The position numbers and the translations under genes were made by a program. A DNA stretch of 64,000 nt from Castellaniella sp036379515 (lineage in GTDB: Bacteria; Pseudomonadota; Gammaproteobacteria; Burkholderiales; Burkholderiaceae_B): assembly GCF_036379515.1 (NCBI RefSeq), contig NZ_DASVGN010000021.1, positions 74,080-138,079 on the forward strand. The letters are read 5' to 3'. The notes under the pieces are model-generated. The model was not told where the DNA came from and ran no database searches. It worked only from the letters and a program-made list of their open reading frames with translations. Shown here one piece after another: positions 16,085-26,427 of the stretch (position 1 is its first letter; the number at the start of each line of letters is the position of its first letter).

Positions 16085-17545
16085 TCAGCGTGGCGCCGAT
16101 GTTCCGGGTGCCACGCTGCCGGTATTCAGCCCAGGCCAGCCGCCGCCCAGTGCCACGACCAGTTGCACGGCGGCATCCAGACGCTGCGCCTGCAGGCTCA
16201 CCGAATTCTGCTCTGCGCTCAAGGCAGCGGTCTGGGCCTGCACGACGCTCAGGTAATCCACGAGCCCCGACTGGTACTGATTGGTCACTTGGCGCAAGGT
16301 TTCGCGCGCAGCCGCCAGGGCGCGATCCTGCGCGGCCTGCTCGTCGACCATGTCGTGTGATTGGACCAGGGCGTCTTCGACTTCCCGCAACGCATCCAGG
16401 ACCGTCTTGCGATAGGCGGCCGCTTGCACATCGTAGGCAGCCCGCGCCTGCTCGACCGCCGCACTGCGTGCTCCACCGTCAAACAAGGTCAGGGCCAGCG
16501 CAGGGCCCAAAGTCCAGAACTGCGCCGGAGCGGTGATCCAGGACGCGAACGCACCGGCACTGTAGCCACCCTGAGCACTCAAAGTCAGGTCCGGGAACCA
16601 GGCCGACTGGGCCACCCCAATCTGTGCATTGGCCTGCGCAACCCGCCGTTCGGCCCCCGCAATGTCGGGGCGGTGCTGCAATAAGGCGGAAGGTACGCCT
16701 GCGGGCACCTGAGGAACCGGCGGCAAGCCCCGCCCCGCCGGCCATTGAAAACCCGAAGGCACCTGCCCCAGCAACACGGCAACCGCGTGGATCTGCTGTG
16801 CCCGTTGCCAGCCCAGCCGGATGCGCTGCACGCGTGCCTGATCCAGCTGGGCAGACGCCGCCGCGACGTCCGCCGGCGTGGCCACCCCTGCCGCCAGCCG
16901 ATGGCGCGTCATGGTGAGCGCCTGCTGGTACGCCTGCAAGGTACGCTCCAGGAGCGCGTCCTGCATCTCGCTGGACCGCACCGCCATGTAGGACTGCGCC
17001 AGCGTAGACTGCAAGCTCAGGCGCATTGCCGCCAGGTCGGCCTCGCTCGCCTGCACACCGGCACGGGACGCCTCAATGCCGCGCCGCACGCGACCCCAAA
17101 GGTCAGCTTCCCAAGTCACAGCCGCCGACACATCATACGTATTGGCCGGGTTTCCGGGGGCCGCCAGCCCCTGCCCTGCACGCTTTACCGAAGACGAGGC
17201 ACCGACCACCGGAAACAGGGCTGAGCGCGAAGCGCCCAAGGCGGCCTGAGCCTGTCGATACTGTGCCTCGGACTGTGCGAGATCCAGGTTTCCGGCAGGC
17301 ATCCGAGTCATCAAATGGTCCAGTTCCGGATCGCCCAAGGCCTTCCACCACTCGCTTTGCACGACCATCTGCGGCTGGGCTACCTGCCAGCTGCCTGCCG
17401 GAGCCTGCGCATAGGCAGTTCCCACACTCTGCGCCGGCCGATGGTAATCGGGCCCCACCGTGCAGGCACTGACGCACAGGCACAGGCCGCATGCCAGCCA
17501 GAAAGAGCGCCCGCAAAAAGAAAGCCTCTGGTCCTTCGTCGTCAT
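16085..17545 (-). CDS. OprM/NodT-family outer-membrane efflux lipoprotein
   Basis: This 486-residue TolC-like channel has a signal peptide with lipobox VSAC followed by TVGPDYHRP, the classic start of NodT/OprM proteins. Two OEP repeats contain the expected coiled coils (for example ARAGVQASEADLAAMRLSLQSTLAQSYM). I chose the ATG at 17543-17545 because it puts the signal peptide at the N-terminus. The gene starts 22 bases after the RND gene at 17568 and completes a tripartite pump with the three upstream genes. Confidence 0.93.
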   Translation of the reverse strand: MTTKDQRLSFCGRSFWLACGLCLCVSACTVGPDYHRPAQSVGTAYAQAPAGSWQVAQPQMVVQSEWWKALGDPELDHLMTRMPAGNLDLAQSEAQYRQAQAALGASRSALFPVVGASSSVKRAGQGLAAPGNPANTYDVSAAVTWEADLWGRVRRGIEASRAGVQASEADLAAMRLSLQSTLAQSYMAVRSSEMQDALLERTLQAYQQALTMTRHRLAAGVATPADVAAASAQLDQARVQRIRLGWQRAQQIHAVAVLLGQVPSGFQWPAGRGLPPVPQVPAGVPSALLQHRPDIAGAERRVAQANAQIGVAQSAWFPDLTLSAQGGYSAGAFASWITAPAQFWTLGPALALTLFDGGARSAAVEQARAAYDVQAAAYRKTVLDALREVEDALVQSHDMVDEQAAQDRALAAARETLRQVTNQYQSGLVDYLSVVQAQTAALSAEQNSVSLQAQRLDAAVQLVVALGGGWPGLNTGSVAPGTSAPR

Positions 17546-17567
17546 GCTTGCGTCCACTGATGTGTCC

Positions 17568-20500
17568 TCATCCCGCAGTTCCCCGCGACGTTTCCAGTCG
17601 TGCACCACGTGTGCGATGCCGCAGGCGATCCAGTGCAAGGTACACCACCGGTGTGGTGTACAGCGTGAGTATCTGGCTCACCAGCAGCCCGCCAAAGATC
17701 GTCAGGCCCAGGGGGCGCCGCATCTCGACGCCTGCCCCCGTGGCCAGCAAAAGAGGCAAAGCGCCCAACATGGCCGATAGAGTGGTCATCAAAATAGGAC
17801 GAAAGCGCGCCATGCAAGCCTGATAGATCGCGTCGCGCGGGCTCAGGCTGTCACGGCGTTGGGCCTGCAGTGCAAAATCGACCATCATGATGGCATTTTT
17901 CTTGACGATGCCGATGAGCAGAAACACCCCGATCAGCGCAATGAGCGTGAACTCCATCCCCACCATGCGCATCGCCAGCAACGCCCCGACACCCGCCGAC
18001 GGCAAGGTCGACAAAATCGTAATGGGATGAATGGTGCTCTCGTAGAGCATCCCCAGCACCAGGTACATGGCCACCAGGGCCGCCACCAGCATCCAGGGCT
18101 GCTGGGCCACGGCACTGCGCATCATGCTGCCGCTCTGATCCAGTCCCGCCTGGAGGTCCCGGGTAGGCAGATCGATGCGGGCCATGGCCTGGTTGATGGC
18201 CTGCAGGGCCTGATCCAGAGATACGCCGGGCGCCAGGCCAAAATCGACCGAATCGGCCGCGAGCAGGCCGTCGTGATTCACGGAGTTGGGCGCCGTCCCT
18301 TCGGTCAGGCGCGTAAAAGCCATCAATGGCACCTTCTGGCCACTGCTGGTCACGACATGCAAGGATTGCAGAGAATGCACGTCCTGTGCATACTGCGGCT
18401 GCAGCGCCATGACCACGTGATACTGGTTCAAGGCGCCATACAACACGGCAACCTGACGTTGACTGAAGGCATTATTGAGAACGGCCGCCAGATCGGACAT
18501 CTGGACGCCCAGCCGCCGGGCCGCGTCCCGATCAACCTCGAGCCCTACCTGGCGTCCCCGATCTTCTACATCGTCATCGACGTCCACCAATTCTGGCAAG
18601 GCCGCCAGTGCATTGCGTACACGGGGCAGCCACAGCTTGAGCAAGGCCAGATCGCTGCCCATGATTTCGTAGGAATACGAGCCGGATCGGGACGAATGCC
18701 CCACGAAAATGTCCTGTTGCGGCACCAGGAACATGCGTGCACCCGGAGTATGCGCAAACTTGGGCCGCAGGCGATCCACCACCTGATTTGCGCTGACACC
18801 GCGCTCGGACAAGGGCTTGAGCTGGATCTGAATGAAGCTTGAATTACTCCCACCACGCCCGCCGGCGTAGGCCGTGACCGTCTCCACGGCGGGGTCGGAC
18901 AACAGCACTTTGCGAAAAGCGTTCAGCCGCGCCTGAGTCTCGTCAAACGATGTCCCCGTATCGACCCGGAAGAAGCCTATGAGCTGCCCCGTATCCTGCT
19001 GCGGAAAGAACCCCTTGGGGATGCTGGCGTACAGATAAACATTCAGCCCCACGGTCGCAAGCAGCAACAACAACACCACGCGAGAATGGTCCAGCGACCA
19101 CCTCAAGGAGCGTTGATAGCCGCGCATGACGCACGCCCCTGATCGGTGCAATCCCTGCATGAAAAGGCCGCGCGGCCGAGGCTCCAGGGGTGGCTGCAGC
19201 TTTAGGAACCGGGCCGCCATCACGGGGGTGAGAGTGACCGAGATGAGCAAGGACACACCAATGGCCACCGACAAGGTGACTGCAAACTCTTTGAACAAGC
19301 GTCCAACCAGCCCTCCCACCAGCCACAGCGGGATGAACACGGCAATGAGCGACACGCTCATTGCCACCACCGTAAAGCCCACCTCGGTGGCTCCCCGCAG
19401 GGCGGCCCGCGCGGGACGCATCCCACGCTCCACGTGGCGCATGATGTTCTCCAGCACCACGATGGCGTCGTCCACCACGAAACCGGTGGCCACGATGAGC
19501 GCCATGAGCGAAATCGTATCCAGCGTAAAACCGAACCACCACATCAGGCTGAACGTGCTGATGAGCGAAGCCGGTACCGCAATGGCAGGGATGAGCGCCG
19601 CGCGCCAGTTTCCCAGAAAAGCGAGCACCACACCGACCACCAGGACCACGGACAGCACCAGCGTGAGTTCTGCCTCGCGCAAGGACGCACGGATGCTGGG
19701 AGTGCGGTCCTGGGCGATCGTCAGATTCACTTGGGCGGGCAGCAGCGACTGAAACGTGGGCAGGAGCGCGCGAATCTCGTTGACCGTGTCGATGATGTTG
19801 GCACCCGCCTGACGGCGAACGATGAGCAGGACGGCCCGCCTGTCGTTGAAATAGCCCACCTGATTGGTGTCTTCCACCGAATCCTGCACCCGGGCGATGT
19901 CGCTCAGGCGGATGGGGCGGCCATCCTTCCAGGCCACGACGAGCGGGGCATAATCGGCCGCCTTGCGCAGCTGCGCACCGGAACGGATCTGCCATTGGGT
20001 CGCCGATTCTTCAACCATGCCGGCAGGCTTGAAGGTGTTGGCATCCTGCAGCACCTGTCGCACGCGATCCAACGACACCCCCATGGATTCCAGTGCGCGA
20101 GGATCGAGCTGTACACGCACGGCAGGCAAGGAGCTGCCACCCACCGTCACCTGTCCCACCCCGCTGACCTGCGACAGCTTCTGCGCCAGGACCGTGGACG
20201 CAAGGTCGTAGAGCTCGCCCTGAGTTCGGGTATCGGACGTCAGGGCGAGCGTCATGACGGGCGAAGACGCCGAATTCACCTTGCGATACGTGGGGTTGTT
20301 TCGCATGCCCGAGGGCAGCAATGGACGCGCGGCGTTGATGGCGGCCTGCACGTCGCGTGCCGCGCTATTGATGTCGCGATCCAGATTGAACATCAGCGAG
20401 ATCGTGGTCTGTCCCTCGCTGCTGCGCGAACTCATGCTGCTCACGCCTGCAATTGCACCCAGCGACTGTTCCAGCGGCATGGCGACGCTGGAGGCCATGG

Positions 20501-20672
20501 TTTCCGGGCTTGCACCGGCCAGCGAGGCCGACACCGAAATCATGGGGAAATCAACCTGCGGCAGCGGCGCCACGGCCAGAAATCGCAGCGCCAGAACCCC
20601 TGACAGCACCATGGCCAGACACAGCAGACTGGTCCCCACGGGTCGGTGCAGGAATAGGGCAAAGAACCTCAT
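17568..20672 (-). CDS. mdtC: RND multidrug efflux pump subunit, MdtC-like
   Basis: This 1034-residue RND transporter has 12 transmembrane helices and two large periplasmic loops. The N-terminus RFFALFLHRPVGTSLLCLAM is typical. TM4 carries the proton-relay pair in GFVVDDAIVVLEN. The C-terminal half has GVFLLIGIVKKNAIMMVDFAL. It is the second of two paralogous RND genes; in E. coli MdtB and MdtC form a 2:1 heterotrimer with adaptor MdtA. It overlaps the upstream mdtB-like gene by four bases. Substrates likely include bile salts or other amphiphiles, by analogy only. Confidence 0.93.
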   Translation of the reverse strand: MRFFALFLHRPVGTSLLCLAMVLSGVLALRFLAVAPLPQVDFPMISVSASLAGASPETMASSVAMPLEQSLGAIAGVSSMSSRSSEGQTTISLMFNLDRDINSAARDVQAAINAARPLLPSGMRNNPTYRKVNSASSPVMTLALTSDTRTQGELYDLASTVLAQKLSQVSGVGQVTVGGSSLPAVRVQLDPRALESMGVSLDRVRQVLQDANTFKPAGMVEESATQWQIRSGAQLRKAADYAPLVVAWKDGRPIRLSDIARVQDSVEDTNQVGYFNDRRAVLLIVRRQAGANIIDTVNEIRALLPTFQSLLPAQVNLTIAQDRTPSIRASLREAELTLVLSVVLVVGVVLAFLGNWRAALIPAIAVPASLISTFSLMWWFGFTLDTISLMALIVATGFVVDDAIVVLENIMRHVERGMRPARAALRGATEVGFTVVAMSVSLIAVFIPLWLVGGLVGRLFKEFAVTLSVAIGVSLLISVTLTPVMAARFLKLQPPLEPRPRGLFMQGLHRSGACVMRGYQRSLRWSLDHSRVVLLLLLATVGLNVYLYASIPKGFFPQQDTGQLIGFFRVDTGTSFDETQARLNAFRKVLLSDPAVETVTAYAGGRGGSNSSFIQIQLKPLSERGVSANQVVDRLRPKFAHTPGARMFLVPQQDIFVGHSSRSGSYSYEIMGSDLALLKLWLPRVRNALAALPELVDVDDDVEDRGRQVGLEVDRDAARRLGVQMSDLAAVLNNAFSQRQVAVLYGALNQYHVVMALQPQYAQDVHSLQSLHVVTSSGQKVPLMAFTRLTEGTAPNSVNHDGLLAADSVDFGLAPGVSLDQALQAINQAMARIDLPTRDLQAGLDQSGSMMRSAVAQQPWMLVAALVAMYLVLGMLYESTIHPITILSTLPSAGVGALLAMRMVGMEFTLIALIGVFLLIGIVKKNAIMMVDFALQAQRRDSLSPRDAIYQACMARFRPILMTTLSAMLGALPLLLATGAGVEMRRPLGLTIFGGLLVSQILTLYTTPVVYLALDRLRHRTRGARLETSRGTAG

Positions 20673-23600
20673 GACGGACGTGCCCGACGCCAGTGCGCCA
20701 GGCGCTCGAACATGAGATAGATCACGGGCGTGGTAAACAGGGTCAGGAGCTGGCTGCAGAGCAGCCCTCCCACCATGGCCAGGCCCAGGGGTTGGCGCAG
20801 TTCAGCCCCCGATCCGGAAGCCAGCATCAGCGGAATGGCGCTGAAAAACGCCGCCAGCGTGGTCATGAGAATGGGGCGGAAACGCAGCAGCGCAGCCTCA
20901 TGAATGGCCGCTTGTGGGCCCAGACCCCGATCACGCTGGGCTTCCAGCGCGAAGTCGATCATGAGAATCGCATTTTTTTTCACGATCCCAATGAGCAAAA
21001 TGATGCCGATCACGCCGATCATGTCCAGCTCCGACCCTGCGAGCCAAAGTGCCAGCAAGGCCCCGATCGCCGCAGACGGCAGCGTGGACAGAATGGTAAT
21101 CGGGTGAATGGTGCTCTCGTAGAGTACACCCAGCACGATATACATCGTGACCACGGCCGCCAGCAGCAGCCACAGCGTGCTCGACAGAGACACCTCGAAA
21201 GCCCTCGCTGCACCCTGAAACTGCGTATCGATGGAATCTGGAACATGCAGGCTCGCCCGAGCATCTCCCACCGCCTGCACCGCATCCGAGAGCGCGATGC
21301 CAGGCGCCAGATTGAAAGAGACCGTGACCGCCGGAAACTGGTTCAACCGCTGTTCGGCCAAGGGCGTCACACCCGGCTGCAGATGCACCACGGTAGCCAA
21401 GGGCGTCACGCCACCACCGCCCGTGGGCACGTATAGCTGCTGCAAGGCCGAAGGACCGCTGGCAATGAGCGCCGCATCCGCCTCCAGGACCACGCGATAT
21501 TGTGAAGACTGCGTATAAATGGTGGAAATCAGCCGCTGCCCGAAAGCGTCGTACAACGCGTCGTCAATGGATGCCTGGGTCACGCCCAGACGTGCCGCCG
21601 CATCACGGTCCACGACCACGGACAGCGACGGCCCTTGGTTCTGCGCGTCGCTGCTCACGTTGCGCAGTTGCGGCAAAGCCTGCATGGCCTCGACCAGGCG
21701 AGGCGCCCACTGATTCAACGCGGCTGAGTCCGGGCTGGAGACCGTCATCTGATACTGAGCCCTGCTCACCTGGTCTTCGACCGACAACTCCTGCACAGGC
21801 TGCAGATAGGTCTGGAGTCCCACGACCGAATGCAACGAGGACTGAAGACGGCCAATGACAAGGTCGGCGCCATCCGTGCGTTCGGACAAGGGCTTGAGTG
21901 TGATCTGCAGGCGCCCCGTATTCAGGGTTGTATTGTCGCCATCAATGCCCACAAACGAGGTGACGGACGCAACCGCCGGGTCTTGCAGAACCCGGGCAAC
22001 TGCAGCCTGTTGCAGCCCTTGCATGGCCGTGAAGGAAGCTGCCTGCGGCCCCTGGGTGATCGCAAGGATCGCACCGGTATCCTGCTGTGGGAAGAACCCC
22101 TTGGGAATGCCTATATAAAGCCCCGCTGTGACGAACAGGGTCGCCAGGGCCACCCACAACGTGGCACGCTGATGCGCCAGCACCCATTGCAAGCCTCGGT
22201 CGTACCAGGCCACCAGGCCATCCATGGCAGCGCCCGCCCACTGCAGGAAGTGTCCATGCTTTTCCTCGGCTTGCGGACGCAGCATGCGCGCGCACATCAT
22301 GGGGGTGAGTGTCAGCGAGATCAGCAAAGACAACAGGATCGCCACCGACAGCGTGACGGCAAATTCACGAAACAGGCGCCCGACAACGTCCGCCATGAAG
22401 AGCAGGGGGATCAGCACGGCGATCAAGGACGCCGTCAGGGACACCAGCGTGAAACCGATCTGTTTCGCACCGCGCAGCGCCGCCGCCAGCGGTGATTGGC
22501 CCTCTTCGATATGACGGGCAATGTTCTCGATCATGACGATGGCGTCATCGACCACGAACCCCGTCGCAATCGTGAGCGCCATGAGGGTCAGGTTGTTGAT
22601 ACTGAAGCCCAACAGATACATGAGCCCGAACGTTCCCACCAAAGACAGGGGCACCACCACCCCTGGGATCAAGGTGGCCCGCCACGTGCGCAGAAACACA
22701 AAAGTCACCGCCACCACCAGGAAGATGGCCAGCAGCATCTCGAGCTCCACGTGACGCACGGAATCTCGTATCGTGTGCGTGCGATCGGCCGCCACCTGCA
22801 GGCTGATCCCCGTAGGCAGCGTCAGCCTCAAACTGGGCAAAAGCGCCTGGATGCGGTTCACCACATCGATGACGTTGGCCCCCGGCTGGCGCTGGATATT
22901 GAGCAAAACGGCCGGCGTCCGGCCAAACCATGCCGCCTGGTTGCGGTCTTCAGCGGCCCGCTTCACTTGAGCCACGTCCCCCAGCCTCAGGGGCGCACCA
23001 TTCTCGTAGGCCAGAATGAGCTGCTCGTACTCTGCAGGGTCCTGCAACTGGTCGTTGACGTTCAGTGTCAGCGACCGCTGTGGACCGTCAAGGCTTCCCT
23101 TGGGCTGGTTGACGTTGGCTTGCGTCACGGCCTTGCGCACGTCGGCCAGTGTGAGTCCATGCGCGGCCAAGGCCTGGGGATCAGCCTGAATGCGCACGGC
23201 CGGACGCTGCCCGCCCGCGATGCTCACCAGCCCTACCCCTGAAATCTGTGCCAGCTTCTGGGCGACCCGCACTTCGATAAGGTCACGCACCTGGTACAGC
23301 GGGAGCGTCGGGGAGGTCACGGCCAACGTCATGACGGGCGTATCGGCGGGGTTGACCTTGTGATAAATGGGAGGCGACGGCATGTCGGCCGGCAGCAGGT
23401 TGGACGCCGCGTTGATGGCGGCCTGCACTTCCTGTTCGGCCACGTCCAGTGGCAGGCCCAGGTCGAACCGCAAGGTGATGCGCGAAGATCCCCCCGAACT
23501 GGTGGAGAGCATCTGCGAAAGCCCCGGCATCTGTCCGAATTGCCGCTCCAGTGGCGACGTCACCAACGCCGTCATGACATCCGGGCCAGCGCCCGGATAC

Positions 23601-23749
23601 AGGGTCGTCACTTGAATGGTGGGAAAATCCACCTGGGGCAAGGCCGAGACGGGCAGCTCGCGATATCCCATGAAGCCCGCCAGCATCAACGCAATCATGG
23701 CGAGCGTGGTCGCCACGGGCCGGAGGATGAACGGACGTGACAGGTTCAC
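20669..23749 (-). CDS. mdtB: RND multidrug efflux pump subunit, MdtB-like
   Basis: This 1026-residue RND transporter begins with a GTG that overlaps the mdtA stop (GTGA). The N-terminal FILRPVATTLAMIALMLAG, TM4 GFVVDDAIVMIEN and C-terminal GIILLIGIVKKNAILMIDFAL are all intact. It is paralogous to the downstream gene and shares its architecture. Four-base overlaps on both sides indicate translational coupling of the A, B and C subunits, which fits a heteromeric pump with fixed stoichiometry. Confidence 0.93.
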   Translation of the reverse strand: MNLSRPFILRPVATTLAMIALMLAGFMGYRELPVSALPQVDFPTIQVTTLYPGAGPDVMTALVTSPLERQFGQMPGLSQMLSTSSGGSSRITLRFDLGLPLDVAEQEVQAAINAASNLLPADMPSPPIYHKVNPADTPVMTLAVTSPTLPLYQVRDLIEVRVAQKLAQISGVGLVSIAGGQRPAVRIQADPQALAAHGLTLADVRKAVTQANVNQPKGSLDGPQRSLTLNVNDQLQDPAEYEQLILAYENGAPLRLGDVAQVKRAAEDRNQAAWFGRTPAVLLNIQRQPGANVIDVVNRIQALLPSLRLTLPTGISLQVAADRTHTIRDSVRHVELEMLLAIFLVVAVTFVFLRTWRATLIPGVVVPLSLVGTFGLMYLLGFSINNLTLMALTIATGFVVDDAIVMIENIARHIEEGQSPLAAALRGAKQIGFTLVSLTASLIAVLIPLLFMADVVGRLFREFAVTLSVAILLSLLISLTLTPMMCARMLRPQAEEKHGHFLQWAGAAMDGLVAWYDRGLQWVLAHQRATLWVALATLFVTAGLYIGIPKGFFPQQDTGAILAITQGPQAASFTAMQGLQQAAVARVLQDPAVASVTSFVGIDGDNTTLNTGRLQITLKPLSERTDGADLVIGRLQSSLHSVVGLQTYLQPVQELSVEDQVSRAQYQMTVSSPDSAALNQWAPRLVEAMQALPQLRNVSSDAQNQGPSLSVVVDRDAAARLGVTQASIDDALYDAFGQRLISTIYTQSSQYRVVLEADAALIASGPSALQQLYVPTGGGGVTPLATVVHLQPGVTPLAEQRLNQFPAVTVSFNLAPGIALSDAVQAVGDARASLHVPDSIDTQFQGAARAFEVSLSSTLWLLLAAVVTMYIVLGVLYESTIHPITILSTLPSAAIGALLALWLAGSELDMIGVIGIILLIGIVKKNAILMIDFALEAQRDRGLGPQAAIHEAALLRFRPILMTTLAAFFSAIPLMLASGSGAELRQPLGLAMVGGLLCSQLLTLFTTPVIYLMFERLAHWRRARPS

Positions 23750-24969
23750 GAACGCGAACCCTGCGGTACGGGACCTCCAGCATCTTTTGCCTGGCCTGCA
23801 GGCACCGCAGCCGATGGCGCTTCAGGCGCTACCACTTCGACGGCGCTGCCCTCACGCAAGCGGTCCGTTCCCTCGACGACCACCGTGTCACCCACTGTCA
23901 GGCCTGACTCGATCACGACCTGATTGCCATCGTCCACCCCTGTCACCACCGGCACCACATGCGCCTTGTGCTGAGCATCGATGCGATAGACGAACTGCCC
24001 CGCCGAACTGCGCTGAACCGCGCGCAGCGGCAACACGACCCCGGATTCCAACCCCAGCCGCAGGCGCACCTGGACGAACTGGTTGGGGAACAGCGTATCG
24101 TCCGCATTCGCGAAGCGGGACTTGAGCTGCACAGTTCCAGTCGCCACGTCGATCTGATTGTCCACCGCCAGCAGGGTGCCGGTCGCGACGACAGGGCCGT
24201 TCACGGCCTGCATGAGCTCGGTGCGCAAGTCCGGAATCGTACGACGGGCGTCCAGCAGGTCAGGCAACCTGCCCTGAGGAATCGCAAACACGACATCCAT
24301 GGGCCGCAGCTGTGTGAGGACGACCAGACCTTCGGTATCCGAGGCATGGACCATGTTGCCCACATCGACCTTATGCAGCCCAAGGCGCCCATCCACGGGC
24401 GCCAAAATACGGGTGTAACTCAGCTGCAGCTTTGCATTGGCGACCGCTGCCTGATCCGTCTGCAACTGCCCCTGCAGCTCGCGTACCTGTGCTCGAGCCG
24501 CATCCAGCTGCTGGCGCGACACGGAATTCTGCTTGTACAAAGTCTCGTAACGCGTCAGATCGAGGCGCGCGTTCTCAAGCTGGGCCGTATGCTGGGCTTG
24601 CTGGCCCTGCGCTTGTTGCAAAGCAATCTGAAAGGGCTGCGGATCGATCTGCGCCAGAAGGTCGCCCGCATGCACCGATTGCCCGTCGACAAAGTGCAAG
24701 GCCTGCAACGGGCCATCGACCCGAGAGCGAACAGTGATGGTGGCGACCGGCGTGACCGTACCCAAGGCGCGCAAGGACCGGTCCACCTGCCCCGCGCGCG
24801 CTTGAACCACTGACACGGGCGTTGCTAGCGCCCCGACCTTGAAGCCGGGGGCTTGGGTCCCCGAATGGCCATGCCACCAGAACCACGCAGCCACGGCAGC
24901 CACCACGCACAGGACGACCAGCACCCGGGTTCGGCCCCAAAGCCGCCGAGTCGAGGAATCGGCCATCAT
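23746..24969 (-). CDS. mdtA: RND efflux periplasmic adaptor, MdtA-like
   Basis: This 407-residue membrane-fusion protein has an N-terminal membrane anchor (VLVVLCVVAAVAAWFWW). The lipoyl/barrel-sandwich halves are ALGTVTPVATITVRSRVDG and LSYTRILAPVDGRLGLHKVD. A coiled-coil hairpin between them is rich in Gln, Ala and Arg. It bridges the RND trimer and the outer-membrane channel. The start codon lies only three bases after the zapD stop, and no Shine-Dalgarno is visible. Expression is probably coupled to the coaE-zapD transcript. Confidence 0.93.
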   Translation of the reverse strand: MMADSSTRRLWGRTRVLVVLCVVAAVAAWFWWHGHSGTQAPGFKVGALATPVSVVQARAGQVDRSLRALGTVTPVATITVRSRVDGPLQALHFVDGQSVHAGDLLAQIDPQPFQIALQQAQGQQAQHTAQLENARLDLTRYETLYKQNSVSRQQLDAARAQVRELQGQLQTDQAAVANAKLQLSYTRILAPVDGRLGLHKVDVGNMVHASDTEGLVVLTQLRPMDVVFAIPQGRLPDLLDARRTIPDLRTELMQAVNGPVVATGTLLAVDNQIDVATGTVQLKSRFANADDTLFPNQFVQVRLRLGLESGVVLPLRAVQRSSAGQFVYRIDAQHKAHVVPVVTGVDDGNQVVIESGLTVGDTVVVEGTDRLREGSAVEVVAPEAPSAAVPAGQAKDAGGPVPQGSRS

Positions 24970-24972
24970 GAG

Positions 24973-25725
24973 CTAAATGTTGCAGCGCGCGAGGCGAAAG
25001 CGGATGTCTCGCCCGGCCGGTTGAGGCTTGGCCGTATTGTCCTGGGCGGAAAACCGTACCCAGATGACGTATTTATTGGCGCTGATTTCGGGGAATACCC
25101 CCTGCGCAGGGTCGACCCAGACGCGAAGCAGCTGGAAAGTCTTGCCGCCCAGCATTTCCTGGTAAGCCCCCTGAGTTGCCAGCTGATCTTGTGCATCGCC
25201 GGCATCGCGAAGCAGCTGCAAAATCAGTGCAACGCTTTTATACAAGGGCATGAAGGGACGTATCCAGCCATCCAGATCATGCGTACGAGCGCTCGAAGAC
25301 TTGATCTGCCAGGCATAGTACGACGGCAAATCGATAGGAGACGAACCACCCGGCACGGTGATGCGACCACGCAAACCTGCCAGCCATTCGTTCTCGCGCA
25401 CCCCTTGGCCGATGCGCCCCTGATCGGCCAGATCGGCAGACGCCGACCGGATGTCGTTCAGCAATTTGTCGAGCGTGGGGCGATCCACCCCCGGATGTTC
25501 TCGCAACCCCGACAGCGCCGCACGATGGCGGTCCAGATCTTGCAGCACCGCAGTACGCACGTCCGCACGGTCGCACATATCGAGCAACTCGAACAAAGTC
25601 GTCAAGGCAATCTGATGGCAGCGCGGGTCTTCGCCCTTGATGAAGAAAAACAGACGATCAAAGAGGTATTCGACCCTTAAGAGAGTCCGCACACGTTCGT
25701 TGCAAGGGTTTTCGTACAAAATCAC
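24973..25725 (-). CDS. zapD: cell-division protein ZapD
   Basis: The product is a 250-residue ZapD/YacF (DUF1342) protein, which cross-links FtsZ filaments at the division ring. Diagnostic segments are LYENPCNERVRTLLRVEYLF at the N-terminus, DLPSYYAWQ, WIRPFMPLYKSVALILQLLRD and a C-terminal VWVRFSAQD strand. A GTG at 25723-25725 gives the family start; the frame upstream overlaps the end of coaE. The order coaE-zapD is conserved in betaproteobacteria, but the usual yacG after zapD is replaced here by the mdt operon. Confidence 0.93.
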   Translation of the reverse strand: MILYENPCNERVRTLLRVEYLFDRLFFFIKGEDPRCHQIALTTLFELLDMCDRADVRTAVLQDLDRHRAALSGLREHPGVDRPTLDKLLNDIRSASADLADQGRIGQGVRENEWLAGLRGRITVPGGSSPIDLPSYYAWQIKSSSARTHDLDGWIRPFMPLYKSVALILQLLRDAGDAQDQLATQGAYQEMLGGKTFQLLRVWVDPAQGVFPEISANKYVIWVRFSAQDNTAKPQPAGRDIRFRLARCNI

Positions 25726-25762
25726 GCAGCGAGATCCTACTCGTAAGGGTATGTCCGGCCGA

Positions 25763-26368
25763 TCATCGTGCTGCCTGGCTACACCAGATATCATGGAAAC
25801 GACGCGTACGCGCACGCAAGGTATCCAGATCCGTCGTGCCGTCATTCAAGATGACGTCATCAGCGGCCGCCAGGCGCTCCTCCCGGGATGCTTGAGCGGT
25901 CATGATACGCTCAATGGTATCTTGCGTCAGCCCACTTCTGGACTGCACGCGCGAGATTTGCGTCTGCGGATCGCAGTCCACCACACAGATACGGGCAACC
26001 CGCTCGCGCCAGCGCCCGGATTCCACCAAAAGCGGCACCACGAAGACGCAATACGGACCATCAGCCAACCGGGCCTGCATCCGCATGGCCTGATCGATCA
26101 GCGGGTGCAGGACCGCTTCGAGCTGCAGACGGGCAGAGGCATCATGAAACACCCGATCGCGCATCCAGCGACGGTCCAGGCCGCCGTCAGGCTGGATGGC
26201 CGCATCGCCAAAAACCTGACGCAAAGAAGTGATGGCTTCGCCATCCACCGCCGTAAGGCTGTGCGCAATCTGGTCCGCATCCACGATGGAGGCCCCCCAC
26301 TGCGCCAGAAAATCGGCAACCTTCGACTTGCCAGACCCGATTCCGCCCGTCAGACCAATCGTCAACAT
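25763..26368 (-). CDS. coaE: dephospho-CoA kinase
   Basis: This 201-residue kinase catalyses the last step of coenzyme A synthesis, phosphorylating dephospho-CoA. The P-loop GGIGSGKS lies at residues 8-15. DADQIAHSLT and VVPLLVESG mark the CoA and lid regions. RVQSRSGLTQDTIERIMTAQ is typical of the CoA-binding helix. The length is normal. It sits between the prepilin peptidase and zapD, an order conserved from ancestral type IV pilus loci. Confidence 0.95.
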   Translation of the reverse strand: MLTIGLTGGIGSGKSKVADFLAQWGASIVDADQIAHSLTAVDGEAITSLRQVFGDAAIQPDGGLDRRWMRDRVFHDASARLQLEAVLHPLIDQAMRMQARLADGPYCVFVVPLLVESGRWRERVARICVVDCDPQTQISRVQSRSGLTQDTIERIMTAQASREERLAAADDVILNDGTTDLDTLRARTRRFHDIWCSQAAR

Positions 26369-26427
26369 GGAGGTACCCCGCGCACCGAAACCCAGACTTT
26401 ACCGCAGGTGGGCTGGCCACAGCCGGC

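Noticed and set aside
19434..20603. 389-codon open frame on the plus strand
   Set aside because: It lies opposite mdtC and its translation is rich in His, Arg and Gln with no domain; it is a shadow of codon bias.
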